A stretch of DNA of 64,000 nt from positions 124,001 through 188,000 of the forward strand of contig NZ_SJOF01000002.1 in assembly GCF_004331255.1 (NCBI RefSeq), in the 5' to 3' direction. The position numbers were made by a program, and so were the translations under genes. Shown in pieces: positions 7,668 to 16,601 of this stretch. This stretch comes from Acinetobacter sp. ANC 4173. Lineage in GTDB: Bacteria > Pseudomonadota > Gammaproteobacteria > Pseudomonadales > Moraxellaceae. Every line of letters starts with the position of its first letter. The first letter of the stretch is position 1. Below the pieces are notes generated by a model. It saw nothing but the letters and a program-made list of their open reading frames with translations, was not told the DNA's origin and did no database searches.

Positions 7668-8471
7668 ATGACCAGCAAAGTAGTTCTCATTACAGGTGCA
7701 TCTTCGGGTATTGGGTTAGCAACCGCAGACCTTTTACATGAGGCTGGATTTATTGTTTATGGCACAAGCAGACAAGCAAAAAATTCATCAAACTATAAAT
7801 TTCATCTGATTGAGTTAGATGTAAATCAAGATGACTCGGCCACTCAAGCTATTGAAAAAGTAATAGCAAATGAAGGCCGAATTGATGTCTTAATTAACAA
7901 TGCTGGATTTGCAATATCACCCGCTGGTGCTGAAGAAAGCTCAATGCAGCAAGCACAGGCTATTTTTGATACTAACTTTTTCGGTGCCGTTCGAATGACT
8001 CGTGCAGTTATTCCGCACATGCGTCAGAAAAACTCAGGACTTATTTTAAATATCAGTTCAATTCTTGGACTTGTGCCGATGCCTTTTGGCGCTCTTTATT
8101 CTGCGTCTAAACATGCACTTGAAGGTTATTCTGAATCTTTAGATCACGAGTTAAGATCACAAGGCATTCGTGTGTCTTTGATTGAACCTGCTTATACCAA
8201 TACTTCTTTAGGATTAAACTTACTTGAAGCAGACAATAAAGTTTCTTTTTACGATCAAATGCGTAAAAAGTTACATCGACAAATGATTAGCTCTATAAAC
8301 AAGTCAGATGACCCAAGTGTGGTTGCCCATACCATTTTAAATGTCATTGAGAGTCAAAACATATTGCCCCGCTATACCTCAGGCAAGGCAGCAAAACATT
8401 TGAAGAATTTACGAAAATTTACCCCAGTGAAGATCTTCGATAAATTAATTCAACGCAGCTTGAAAGTTTAA
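7668..8471 (+). CDS. Short-chain dehydrogenase/reductase
   Basis: 267 residues. The Rossmann motif TGASSGIG is at residues 9-16, NNAG follows at about residue 81, the catalytic serine is in NISSILG and the Y-x3-K pair is YSASKHALEG, so the active site is complete. The ESLDHELRSQGIRVSLIEPAY stretch is shared with the SDR at 12748, so the two are paralogs. It is the first gene of the plus-strand operon. The likely reaction is NAD(P)-dependent reduction or oxidation of a carbonyl/alcohol; substrate unknown. Confidence 0.9.
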   Translation: MTSKVVLITGASSGIGLATADLLHEAGFIVYGTSRQAKNSSNYKFHLIELDVNQDDSATQAIEKVIANEGRIDVLINNAGFAISPAGAEESSMQQAQAIFDTNFFGAVRMTRAVIPHMRQKNSGLILNISSILGLVPMPFGALYSASKHALEGYSESLDHELRSQGIRVSLIEPAYTNTSLGLNLLEADNKVSFYDQMRKKLHRQMISSINKSDDPSVVAHTILNVIESQNILPRYTSGKAAKHLKNLRKFTPVKIFDKLIQRSLKV

Positions 8472-8520
8472 TGATGCTTATAAAACGTTAAAACAAAATT
8501 CAAAAAATAGAGGTCTTAAT

Positions 8521-9519
8521 ATGAAAGCAGCCTACATTAACCGCTACGGCAATATCAATGATGTACTACTGGATGAACAATCCACACCAGTTCTAACAGA
8601 AAATGATGTACTCATTAAAGTTCATGCAGCAAGTATTAACCCACTCGACTTAAGAGTTTTAGAAGGTGAATTCAAGGCAATTCTGCCCGTTCAATTTCCT
8701 TTTATTTTAGGCAATGATTTCGCTGGTACAGTTGTTCAAATTGGATCAAATGTTACTCAGTTCAAAATTGATGATGAAGTGTATGCCAAGACAGATTCGA
8801 ATGGTGCCTTTGCAGAATATACAGTGGCTCAGCAATCTTCACTTGCACTAAAACCTCAAAATATCTCTATGGAACTGGCTGCGTCTCTACCGCTTGTATC
8901 CTTAACTGCATGGCAAGCCTTAGTCGAAATTGCGAAAGTTCAAGCAGGACAAAAAGTATTGATTCATGCCGGTTCAGGCGGTGTTGGATCAATTGCTATT
9001 CAGCTTGCCAAACATTTAGGCGCAACCGTCGCGACCACGACAAGTGGAAAAAATATTCTCTGGGTCAAAGAGTTAGGTGCAGACACGATCATTGACTACA
9101 AAACGACAGATTTTGGGCAAGTGCTTAAAGACTATGACGTGGTTTTAGATACACAAGGTGGAAAAACTTTAGAGAAGTCTATGAATATTCTTAAACGTGG
9201 TGGTCGTATTATCAGTATTTCTGGTCCGCCTGATCGTGCTTTTGCTGAGGCAATCAAAGCCAACTGGTTATTGAGAGGTATTATCCCTCTTTTAAGTTGG
9301 TCGATTCGTCATAAAGCAAAAAAACGGGACATTACATATTCATTTTTGTTTATGCAGCCGAATGGTCAACAGTTATCTGAAATTTCCAAATTAGTCGAGT
9401 CCGGGAAAATAAATCCAGTAGTCGATAAGACTTATGAGTTTAGTGAGATTAAAAATGCTTTCCAATATGTAAATACTGGACGAGCAAAAGGTAAAGTCGT
9501 CTTAAAAGTTTCTGAATAA
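8521..9519 (+). CDS. NADP-dependent MDR oxidoreductase (quinone oxidoreductase type)
   Basis: 332 residues. The N-terminal GroES-like domain (VLIKVHAASINPLDLRVLEG; FPFILGNDFAGTVV) is followed by an NADPH-binding Rossmann fold with HAGSGGVGSIAIQLAKHLGA at about residues 143-162. The cysteine/histidine zinc ligands of alcohol dehydrogenases are absent, which fits the zinc-independent quinone oxidoreductase/enoyl reductase branch. The family reduces quinones or alkenals with NADPH. It lies 49 bases after the SDR gene and 14 before the aldo/keto reductase gene, in one operon. Confidence 0.88.
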   Translation: MKAAYINRYGNINDVLLDEQSTPVLTENDVLIKVHAASINPLDLRVLEGEFKAILPVQFPFILGNDFAGTVVQIGSNVTQFKIDDEVYAKTDSNGAFAEYTVAQQSSLALKPQNISMELAASLPLVSLTAWQALVEIAKVQAGQKVLIHAGSGGVGSIAIQLAKHLGATVATTTSGKNILWVKELGADTIIDYKTTDFGQVLKDYDVVLDTQGGKTLEKSMNILKRGGRIISISGPPDRAFAEAIKANWLLRGIIPLLSWSIRHKAKKRDITYSFLFMQPNGQQLSEISKLVESGKINPVVDKTYEFSEIKNAFQYVNTGRAKGKVVLKVSE

Positions 9520-9533
9520 GATCGGAGATAAAT

Positions 9534-10541
9534 ATGAATTATCAATTGTTTGGTCAAACAGGTTTAAATGTTTCACAAATTGCTTTAGGTACTGGCAACT
9601 TCGGTACAGGCTGGGGTTATGGTTCCTCACCTGAAGAAGCTAAATTAATACTGGATGCATATCTGAATGCAGGTGGCAATTTCATAGACACAGCCGATGT
9701 TTATCAATTTGGACAATCTGAGCAAATTCTTGGTGACTTATTACAAGGCATTCGTAATGAGGTTATCTTAGCCACTAAATTTTCTAATGGTGCTTCACCT
9801 GATGCAAACCAACTACATAAAGGAAATAGTCGCAAAGCAATGCTTTATTCTATTGAGCAAAGTTTGCGCAGATTAAAAACGGATTATATTGATCTTTACT
9901 GGGTTCACCATCCTGACGATGTTACTCCAAGTGAAGAGCTCTTAAGAGGTTTAGAAGATTTGGCACGTGCAGGAAAAATTCTCTATGCAGGACTATCAAA
10001 CTTTCCAGCATGGCGACTATCTCGTGCAGCAACTATCGCAGAACTTAAAAATACAGTCCCTATTGCAGCAGCGCAATTCCAGCATAGTTTGGTCAATCGG
10101 GAACCTGAAGCAGATTTAATTCCCGCTTCTCAAGCACTAGGGTTAGGGATGGTGACATGGTCACCTTTAGGTGGTGGAATGCTCACAGGTAAATATCGTA
10201 AGGGTGAAAAAGGACGTGAAGAGGGTTTTGGCGGTAAGGTTTTTCAGCAAGAAAACTCGATTCAACGTACAGCAATTTTAGATGCGGTGCTTTCAATTGC
10301 TAGTGAATTAAGTGTATCTGCTGATCAGGTGGCAATTGCTTGGGCAGGTACACATGGACCTATTCCTATTATCGGACCAAAATCTTTACAGCAAGCAGAA
10401 AGTAATCTACATGCAATCGATGTTGTTTTGTCACCTGATCAAATCCAACTGTTAGATTCTGTTAGTCGAATTACAACTTCAGATCAAAACCGAATACCGA
10501 TATTAAGCAGTGGTGTAAAGCATCAAACCATTATTGCTTAG
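9534..10541 (+). CDS. Aldo/keto reductase
   Basis: 335 residues. The AKR tetrad is visible: Asp and Tyr in NFIDTADVYQFGQSE, Lys in VILATKFSNG and His in IDLYWVHHPDD. The C-terminal cofactor pocket motif is PIPIIGPKSLQQAESNL. The length and the TGNFGTGWGYG start resemble the YajO/AKR11-13 type that reduces aldehydes with NADPH. Its place directly behind an MDR reductase and ahead of a thioesterase and an OYE gene supports a concerted carbonyl-detoxification or catabolic role; this is inference. Confidence 0.9.
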   Translation: MNYQLFGQTGLNVSQIALGTGNFGTGWGYGSSPEEAKLILDAYLNAGGNFIDTADVYQFGQSEQILGDLLQGIRNEVILATKFSNGASPDANQLHKGNSRKAMLYSIEQSLRRLKTDYIDLYWVHHPDDVTPSEELLRGLEDLARAGKILYAGLSNFPAWRLSRAATIAELKNTVPIAAAQFQHSLVNREPEADLIPASQALGLGMVTWSPLGGGMLTGKYRKGEKGREEGFGGKVFQQENSIQRTAILDAVLSIASELSVSADQVAIAWAGTHGPIPIIGPKSLQQAESNLHAIDVVLSPDQIQLLDSVSRITTSDQNRIPILSSGVKHQTIIA

Positions 10542-10605
10542 ATCACAAATAGTTAACATTCTCAGACAAACTCAGATTTAAGTAATTAAAAATAGGATCT
10601 TAGAC

Positions 10606-11145
10606 ATGGACATAACGGATGTTATCAAGCAATGGGAAGAAACTGAACAAGAAATTCGTCTGCGCTTAGGTGTACCTGATGCTGTACATTTATCTGAGTT
10701 AACAAAACGCTCAGGATTAGAGGTTTTTGATGCTATTTTTTCTGGTGAGCTTCCTTCACCTCCAATCGGAGAAACGCTCGACTATATTCCTGTGCATATG
10801 GAGTATGGAGTTGCTGTCTTTCAAGGCCGACCTCAACGCAAACATTACAATCCGTTAGGGAGTGTGCATGGGGGCTGGTTTTGTACTTTACTTGATTCTG
10901 CTGTTGCTTGCGCTATTCATACCACGCTCCCTGCTGGGAAGGCTTATACCACTCTCGAACTCAAAGTGAATATAGTACGGGCACTGACAGATGCAACACC
11001 TCTTGTACGAGCAGAGGGGAAAATCGTCCATGTCGGACGCCAAACAGCGACTGCTGAAGGACGAATAATAGGCCCTGATGGAAAATTATATGCACATGCG
11101 ACAACGACATGCCTTATTTTCGATGCTCCTGAAAAAACATCATAG
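10606..11145 (+). CDS. PaaI-family hotdog thioesterase
   Basis: 179 residues. The hotdog core starts around residue 80: NPLGSVHGGWFCTLLDSAVACA, then AYTTLELKVNIVRAL and ATAEGRIIGPDGKLYAHATT. The HGG motif and the Asp five residues after it are the usual active-site features of PaaI/YbgC-like acyl-CoA thioesterases. An N-terminal extension of about 55 residues (IKQWEETEQEIRLRLGVPDA) is helical. Presence in the operon implies a CoA ester somewhere in the pathway, or release of an acyl group. Substrate unknown. Confidence 0.85.
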   Translation: MDITDVIKQWEETEQEIRLRLGVPDAVHLSELTKRSGLEVFDAIFSGELPSPPIGETLDYIPVHMEYGVAVFQGRPQRKHYNPLGSVHGGWFCTLLDSAVACAIHTTLPAGKAYTTLELKVNIVRALTDATPLVRAEGKIVHVGRQTATAEGRIIGPDGKLYAHATTTCLIFDAPEKTS

Positions 11146-11204
11146 CAAATTTTAAAAATGTAGATTTTTTGATTCAACATCATTATTAAATTTAGAGGTG
11201 TAAC

Positions 11205-12287
11205 ATGACAAGTAAAACTCTTTTTAGTTCTTATCAATTAGGCAACATTGAACTCAACAATCGTATTGTAATGGCTCCACTCACACGTAACCGCGCAGGG
11301 AAAGGACTTGTGCCAAGTGAGTTTGCTGCTGATTATTATGCTCAGCGTGCTAGCGCAGGTCTTATTATTACGGAAGCGACTCAAATTTCTCCACAGGCTC
11401 AAGGATATCAAGATACACCGGGGTTATATACGTCTGAACAAATTGACACTTGGCGAAAAGTAACAAATGCTATACATGCAAAGGGTGGAAAAATCTTTGT
11501 TCAATTATGGCATGTTGGCCGAATTTCTCATGTTGATTTGCAACCTAATGGGGCAAGTCCTGTCGCCCCTTCAGCGATTCGGGCAGATACAAAGACTTTT
11601 GTAAATAATACATTTACTGAAGTATCTGAACCCCGAGCATTAGAATTATATGAAATTCCCGCCATTATTTCAGATTTCCGCCAAGCGGCAGCAAATGCCA
11701 TTACTGCTGGATTTGATGGAGTTGAGATTCATGCTGCGAATGGATATTTACTAGAACAATTTATAAAAGATGGTGCCAACCAACGTACTGATATATATGG
11801 TGGATCTATCGAAAATCGAGCACGATTATTACTTGAAGTGGTTGAAGCTATAGTCAGTGAAATTGGTGCTAATCGAACAGGTGTTCGTATATCTCCTGTA
11901 TCTCCTGCCAATGGTATAAGCTGTAGTGACCCTCAACCTCAGTACAATTACATTACTGAACAACTCAATCAACTCGGTATCGTCTATTTGCATGTCGTTG
12001 AAGGTGCTACAGGCGGACCACGTAACATAGCACCTTTCGATTACTCTGCTATACGCAACCGTTTTGAGCAGACCTATTTAGCCAATAATGGTTATGATTT
12101 AGAACTTGCGAATGCTCACCTTGAATCTGACGAAGCTGACCTATTTGCTTTCGGAAAATTATTTATTAGTAATCCAGATTTAGTTGAACGTTTAAAACAC
12201 GGCCTTCCATTGGCTGAGTTAAATCCGGCAACATTGTACGGTGGAGGGGCTGAAGGTTATACCGACTATTCCAGCTATATAGGTTAA
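11205..12287 (+). CDS. Alkene reductase, Old Yellow Enzyme family (NemA-like)
   Basis: 360 residues, the size of NemA/OYE proteins. MAPLTRNR at about residues 23-30 is the FMN-binding start, HAANGYL at 176-182 supplies the His/Asn pair that binds the substrate carbonyl, and YGGSIENRARLLLEVV and YGGGAEGYTDY complete the family pattern. It reduces enones, maleimides, nitroesters or quinones with NADPH. NemA-type genes are often induced by electrophiles. It is the last gene of the plus-strand operon. A second OYE of a different branch lies in the divergent operon, so the locus holds two. Confidence 0.9.
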   Translation: MTSKTLFSSYQLGNIELNNRIVMAPLTRNRAGKGLVPSEFAADYYAQRASAGLIITEATQISPQAQGYQDTPGLYTSEQIDTWRKVTNAIHAKGGKIFVQLWHVGRISHVDLQPNGASPVAPSAIRADTKTFVNNTFTEVSEPRALELYEIPAIISDFRQAAANAITAGFDGVEIHAANGYLLEQFIKDGANQRTDIYGGSIENRARLLLEVVEAIVSEIGANRTGVRISPVSPANGISCSDPQPQYNYITEQLNQLGIVYLHVVEGATGGPRNIAPFDYSAIRNRFEQTYLANNGYDLELANAHLESDEADLFAFGKLFISNPDLVERLKHGLPLAELNPATLYGGGAEGYTDYSSYIG

Positions 12288-12407
12288 TGCATATAACGAC
12301 TAACAGTGAATATTGTCTCGATGTAGTTATTCATTATTAATAAATGACTTGTATTGAGGTTTTCTTAGCATTTGTATAAATAATTGATATGATCTTTGGC
12401 AAAAAAT

Positions 12408-12434
12408 AAAGGAGGTAAATTACCTCCTTTTGCT
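12408..12434 (+). terminator. Hairpin terminator after the OYE operon
   Basis: AAAGGAGGTA (12408-12417) and TACCTCCTTT (12421-12430) form a 10-bp stem with a 3-base loop, followed by a short T run. It is about 120 bases beyond the OYE stop. The T tail is short, so efficiency is uncertain. Confidence 0.6.
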
Positions 12435-12690
12435 AATTCAAAGCTTGAACCGACTGTTGCTAAATATCCTCAATAAAAACATTATATTGTTTAAATCCAT
12501 CGATTTTTAGCCTCTAACTGACTTAGAATTTAAATAAAAATCATCGACTGTATCCAATCCCTCCTCAGAGTTTAGCTCAAACCCCTGATTGCCATAACCC
12601 TGTAAGGCCACTTGATCTAAAGCAGATTGGTTAAAACCACACAGTTTACTCTTCTGATAGATCTGATTTATTGAAATAATAAATTAAAAT
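12433..12690 (-). pseudogene. Decayed ORF fragment, family not recognised
   Basis: Two minus-strand pieces look like coding sequence without a start codon. One reads SINQIYQKSKLCGFNQSALD and on to LNSEEGLDTVDDFYLNSK, stopping at 12507-12509. The other, in a different frame, reads KIDGFKQYNVFIEDI, an in-frame TAG, then QQSVQALN to a stop at 12433-12435. Together they could be the last ~80 residues of one lost gene with a frameshift and a stop. This holds most of the 460-base gap at 12288-12747. No function is assigned. Confidence 0.3.
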
Positions 12691-12747
12691 TTAACTCAAA
12701 CCAAAAGTCTTTCTAATGCTTTTATCAACTGGGCCACTCGGCATAAA

Positions 12748-13497
12748 TCAACGCAACTTACTTAACAAAGATGCTTGCCCAAATGGTGTACGGCGCATTT
12801 GCCAATCACTGAGTGCCGCGGTAACAATTGTATCAGCCACACTATCTGGCTGAGGTGCTTGATCAATCTGCTTTAATACGGCTTGAGTAGCGAGATCACG
12901 CTCATTGTCATATTCAGGAATTTTAGAACTTGCTACAGGTGCATTCTTATCTAAATTGGTTTTAGTAAATGAAGGTTGAACAATCGATACACGAATTCCA
13001 AATTGGCGAAGCTCATGATCTAAAGACTCAGACAACCCTTCAACCGCATGTTTAGTAGCCGAATATAACCCCATATACGGTGAAGGTAAGAAACCCAATA
13101 CTGAACTAACATTTATAATTCTTCCATAATGCTGTATTCGCATATAAGGCAATACTGCTTGTGTGGTACGAAGTATGCTAAACACATTGGTGTTAAATAA
13201 AAATTCTGCTTCTTTTATCGTGGTCTCCTCTACTGCACCAATTAAGCTTGCTCCAGCATTATTAACCAAAATATCAATATGCCCAGCTTTATCAATAATA
13301 GAATGAATCCCGAGCTGGACAGAATCTTCATCTGACACATCCATCTCAATAAGCTCAACACCTTCTATAGCTTGAGCTTTGACTTTATTTCTGACTGTAC
13401 CGAAAACTTTATGGCCGAGTTTAGCAAATTTTTCTGCCGTAACTTGCCCAATGCCGGATGAAACACCTGTAATTACAACCACTTTTGAGTTTAACAT
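12748..13497 (-). CDS. Short-chain dehydrogenase/reductase (efflux operon)
   Basis: The start is placed at 13497 (249 residues), where GGAG lies 5 bases before the ATG; an upstream in-frame ATG at 13536 overlaps the pump stop and adds only an atypical leader. Motifs: TGVSSGIG at about residues 8-15, NNAGASL, serine in NVSSVLG and YSATKHAVEG with the Y-x3-K pair. ESLDHELRQFGIRVSIVQPSF shows paralogy with the SDR at 7668. It lies directly downstream of the RND pump and is probably co-transcribed, hinting that it modifies a compound the pump also handles. Confidence 0.87.
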   Translation of the reverse strand: MLNSKVVVITGVSSGIGQVTAEKFAKLGHKVFGTVRNKVKAQAIEGVELIEMDVSDEDSVQLGIHSIIDKAGHIDILVNNAGASLIGAVEETTIKEAEFLFNTNVFSILRTTQAVLPYMRIQHYGRIINVSSVLGFLPSPYMGLYSATKHAVEGLSESLDHELRQFGIRVSIVQPSFTKTNLDKNAPVASSKIPEYDNERDLATQAVLKQIDQAPQPDSVADTIVTAALSDWQMRRTPFGQASLLSKLR

Positions 13498-13535
13498 ATG
13501 AACTCCAATAACTTTTAATTTTGAAAATTTGATCA

Positions 13536-16500
13536 TTAAACCGCTGGTTTAGTCCCGATCTTGAACCAGATCGAATACATTGCTGGCAGGAAAACCAAAG
13601 TCAAAATGGTTCCCGCAAGCGTTCCGCCAATGAGTGTGTAAGCAAGCGTTCCCCAAAACACAGAGTGAGTCAGAGGAATGAAAGCTAAAATAGCTGCTAA
13701 AGCTGTCAAAATTACAGGTCTGGCACGTTGTACTGTGGCCTCAACCACTGCATTCAACGGATCAAGCCCAGCTTCTTTGTTTTGCTGAATCTGTCCAATT
13801 AAGATGAGCGTGTTACGCATCAAGATTCCAGACAATGCAATCAACCCAACTAATGCATTAATACCAAAGGGCTGCTGAAATAACAGAAGCGTTGGTACCA
13901 CACCTATTAATCCCAACGGGCTGGTTAAAAACACCATAATCATTGCAGCAATAGACCTCACTTGAAGAATGATAATGAGTAGAGTCATGGCTAACATGAT
14001 CGGAAAAATAGGAAGCATGGCTTTAGTGGCTTTACCAGACTCTTCAATGGAACCCGCCTCTACAATCTGATAACCCTTTGGTAAATCTTTAATGACTGGT
14101 TGAAGCTGTTTGCTAATTGCAGTTGATACATCTGGTGGTTGTAATCCTTCAGCAATATCTCCACGAACGGTCATTGTTGGCACCCGATCTCGACGGCGGA
14201 TAACGGGTTCTTCCATCCGTACTTCAATTTTGCCAATTTGTGCTAAAGGAATACGTTGCCCATTTGCACCAGTCAGTGTGAAATCACCAATTTTTGCAGG
14301 GTCTAGTCTTATATCGCCTGCTGAACGAGCAATCACTTGTACGGTACGAATATCTTCACGTACAGATGTAATTGGAATACCCGTTAACAAAAACTGTAAT
14401 TGCTGTGCAACTGAACTTGATGTAAGACCAACTGCTTGTAGACGGTCTTGTTCCAATGTGAAATGTAGAGCTGGCACACGAGTTCCCCAGTCCGTATTTA
14501 CAGTTCTCATCATTGGGCTAGCGTTCATAACTTGCTGAACCTGAGCTGCAATCGCACGTAATTTTTCTGGATCTGGGCCTGAAACTCGGTAAGCTACTGG
14601 ATATGGCGAATAGGGTCCAAACACAAGTTGTGTTACACGTAGCTGTGCCTCCGTCGCAAGTCCATTTGAAATAGCTTGTCTTAAGCGGTGTTTTAACGCT
14701 TCACGTTCTTCTTGATTGTCAGTTCGTACCACAATCTTGGCAAAGGCTGGATCTGGTAACTCAGGCCCCATCGAAAAATAAAAACGAGGTGCGCCTTGAC
14801 CAATATACGATGTCACAATCTTTGCTTCATGTTGCTTAGATAACCAAGCTTCAACCTTTACTGTCGCGGCACTTGTTTGTGTAATCGATGTACCATAAGG
14901 CATCTGTACTTCAACAAGCACTTCAGGTCGGTCCGAGATTGGGAAAAATTGTTTTTTCACCAATGCCATTCCGCCTACGGCTAAAACAAATAACCCGATA
15001 ACACTGCCTGCAACAAGCCATTTACGTGCAATCACACGTTCAAGAATTTGACGGAAACGGTTATATCGTGGTGTGTCATAAATTGCAGTATGGCCGCCTT
15101 TGATCTTTTTAAAATCAGGCAACATTTTCACACCCAAGTAAGGAGTGAAAACTACAGCCACAATCCATGAAGCAATAAGCGCAATACCAACAATCCAAAA
15201 CATATTGCTGGTATATTCACCCGCTGAAGAGCGAGCAAAACCATTTGGCATAAACCCAACAGCGGTGACTAATGTTCCAGAAAGCATTGGTGCTGCTGTA
15301 TGACTCCATGCGTAGGCGGAGGCTGCAACACGACTAAATCCCTCTTCCATTTTTACGACCATCATTTCAATCGCAATAATGGCATCGTCAACTAAAAGAC
15401 CTAAAGCAAGAATAAGAGAGCCAAGTGTAATTCGGTCAAAGTTTTTACCCGTTGCTAACATCACTACAAAAACAATGGCTAATGTAAGCGGCACAGCCAT
15501 AGCAACCACAACACCAACGCGCCATCCCATACTAATAAAGCTTACAAACATAACCACAAGTAATGCTGCAAAGAACTTAATCATGAACTCATCTACCGAT
15601 GAGCTAATATTGACCGCTTGATCAGTTACTTTGTTTAAACTGATGCCCAAAGGTAAATCTTCGTTGATGGAACTGACTTCTTTCTCTAATGATTTACCTA
15701 GATCTAATCCATTCCATCCTTCGCGCATCACCACGCCCAACAGTAAGGTCGGCTCCCCACCATTACGAATCATGAATGTTGCAGGATCTTCAGTTCCACG
15801 TTTAACCGTCGCAATATCTGACAATTTCAAGGTGCGACCTTGAGCCGTTATCGGGGTGTCACGAATTTTTTGTAACTTGTCAAAAGCGCCATCTAATCTG
15901 ACAAAAACTTGAGGGCCTTTGGTTTCAATAGAACCCGCTGGAGTAAGCACATTCTGATTATTCAGTGCAGCAAATACATCTTGTGGATTTACACCTAATG
16001 TTGCCAAACGCTCATGCGAAAATTCAATATAGATACGTTCAGATTGCTCACCAATAATGTTGACTTTTTTTACGCCCGGCACATGAAGTAACTGCTGTCG
16101 AATTGTTTCTGCATCACGGACTAATAATCTTTGCGCTTCATTTTTTGCCTTTAATGAATATAAAGCAAAAGTTACATCTGCATATTCATCATTAACGAGT
16201 GGTCCAATTACACCAGCAGGTAAGTTACCCATCTCATCATTTACTTTTTTCCTCGCCTGATAAAATTCCTCCTGAACCTGTGATGGTGGCGTACTATCAA
16301 GCAAAGTCAGTGTCGTAAAAGCCAAGCCGGGTCTGGTATAGGTTTCTGTTCGATCGTACCAACGTAGCTCCTGCATCCGTTTTTCGATTTTTTCAGCAAC
16401 TTGATCTTGCATCTCTTGAGCAGTTGCCCCTGGCCAAGCCGTCACAATGGTCATCACCTTCACTGTAAAAGCTGGATCTTCGGCTCGACCTAATTTAAAA

Positions 16501-16601
16501 AAAGCAACGATGCCTGCAATTGAAATCAAAAAAATTAGAAATAGCGTGATACCGCGCTCCCGCACAGCAAGGGCCGATAAGTTAAAACCTTTCTCACTCA
16601 T
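13536..16601 (-). CDS. RND efflux pump inner-membrane permease (HAE1/AcrB superfamily)
   Basis: 1021 residues, the normal RND length, with a first membrane helix at residues ~15-35, a large periplasmic domain, a central helix bundle and a second half repeat. The proton-relay aspartate pair is present in LGLLVDDAIIAIEMMVVKMEEG (TM4). The stretch MQELRWYDRTETYTRPGLAF resembles the TriC-like branch rather than AdeB/AdeJ. The start overlaps the adaptor stop by 4 bases (ATGA), typical of coupled translation. It exports drugs or lipophilic compounds by proton antiport with the adaptor and the outer-membrane factor at 18551. The specific substrate is not predictable. Confidence 0.92.
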   Translation of the reverse strand: MSEKGFNLSALAVRERGITLFLIFLISIAGIVAFFKLGRAEDPAFTVKVMTIVTAWPGATAQEMQDQVAEKIEKRMQELRWYDRTETYTRPGLAFTTLTLLDSTPPSQVQEEFYQARKKVNDEMGNLPAGVIGPLVNDEYADVTFALYSLKAKNEAQRLLVRDAETIRQQLLHVPGVKKVNIIGEQSERIYIEFSHERLATLGVNPQDVFAALNNQNVLTPAGSIETKGPQVFVRLDGAFDKLQKIRDTPITAQGRTLKLSDIATVKRGTEDPATFMIRNGGEPTLLLGVVMREGWNGLDLGKSLEKEVSSINEDLPLGISLNKVTDQAVNISSSVDEFMIKFFAALLVVMFVSFISMGWRVGVVVAMAVPLTLAIVFVVMLATGKNFDRITLGSLILALGLLVDDAIIAIEMMVVKMEEGFSRVAASAYAWSHTAAPMLSGTLVTAVGFMPNGFARSSAGEYTSNMFWIVGIALIASWIVAVVFTPYLGVKMLPDFKKIKGGHTAIYDTPRYNRFRQILERVIARKWLVAGSVIGLFVLAVGGMALVKKQFFPISDRPEVLVEVQMPYGTSITQTSAATVKVEAWLSKQHEAKIVTSYIGQGAPRFYFSMGPELPDPAFAKIVVRTDNQEEREALKHRLRQAISNGLATEAQLRVTQLVFGPYSPYPVAYRVSGPDPEKLRAIAAQVQQVMNASPMMRTVNTDWGTRVPALHFTLEQDRLQAVGLTSSSVAQQLQFLLTGIPITSVREDIRTVQVIARSAGDIRLDPAKIGDFTLTGANGQRIPLAQIGKIEVRMEEPVIRRRDRVPTMTVRGDIAEGLQPPDVSTAISKQLQPVIKDLPKGYQIVEAGSIEESGKATKAMLPIFPIMLAMTLLIIILQVRSIAAMIMVFLTSPLGLIGVVPTLLLFQQPFGINALVGLIALSGILMRNTLILIGQIQQNKEAGLDPLNAVVEATVQRARPVILTALAAILAFIPLTHSVFWGTLAYTLIGGTLAGTILTLVFLPAMYSIWFKIGTKPAV

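Noticed and set aside
14110-14538. 142-residue frame antisense to the RND pump gene
   Set aside because: It is a shadow of a strongly conserved coding sequence, rich in Arg/Ser/Thr as expected of an antisense frame.
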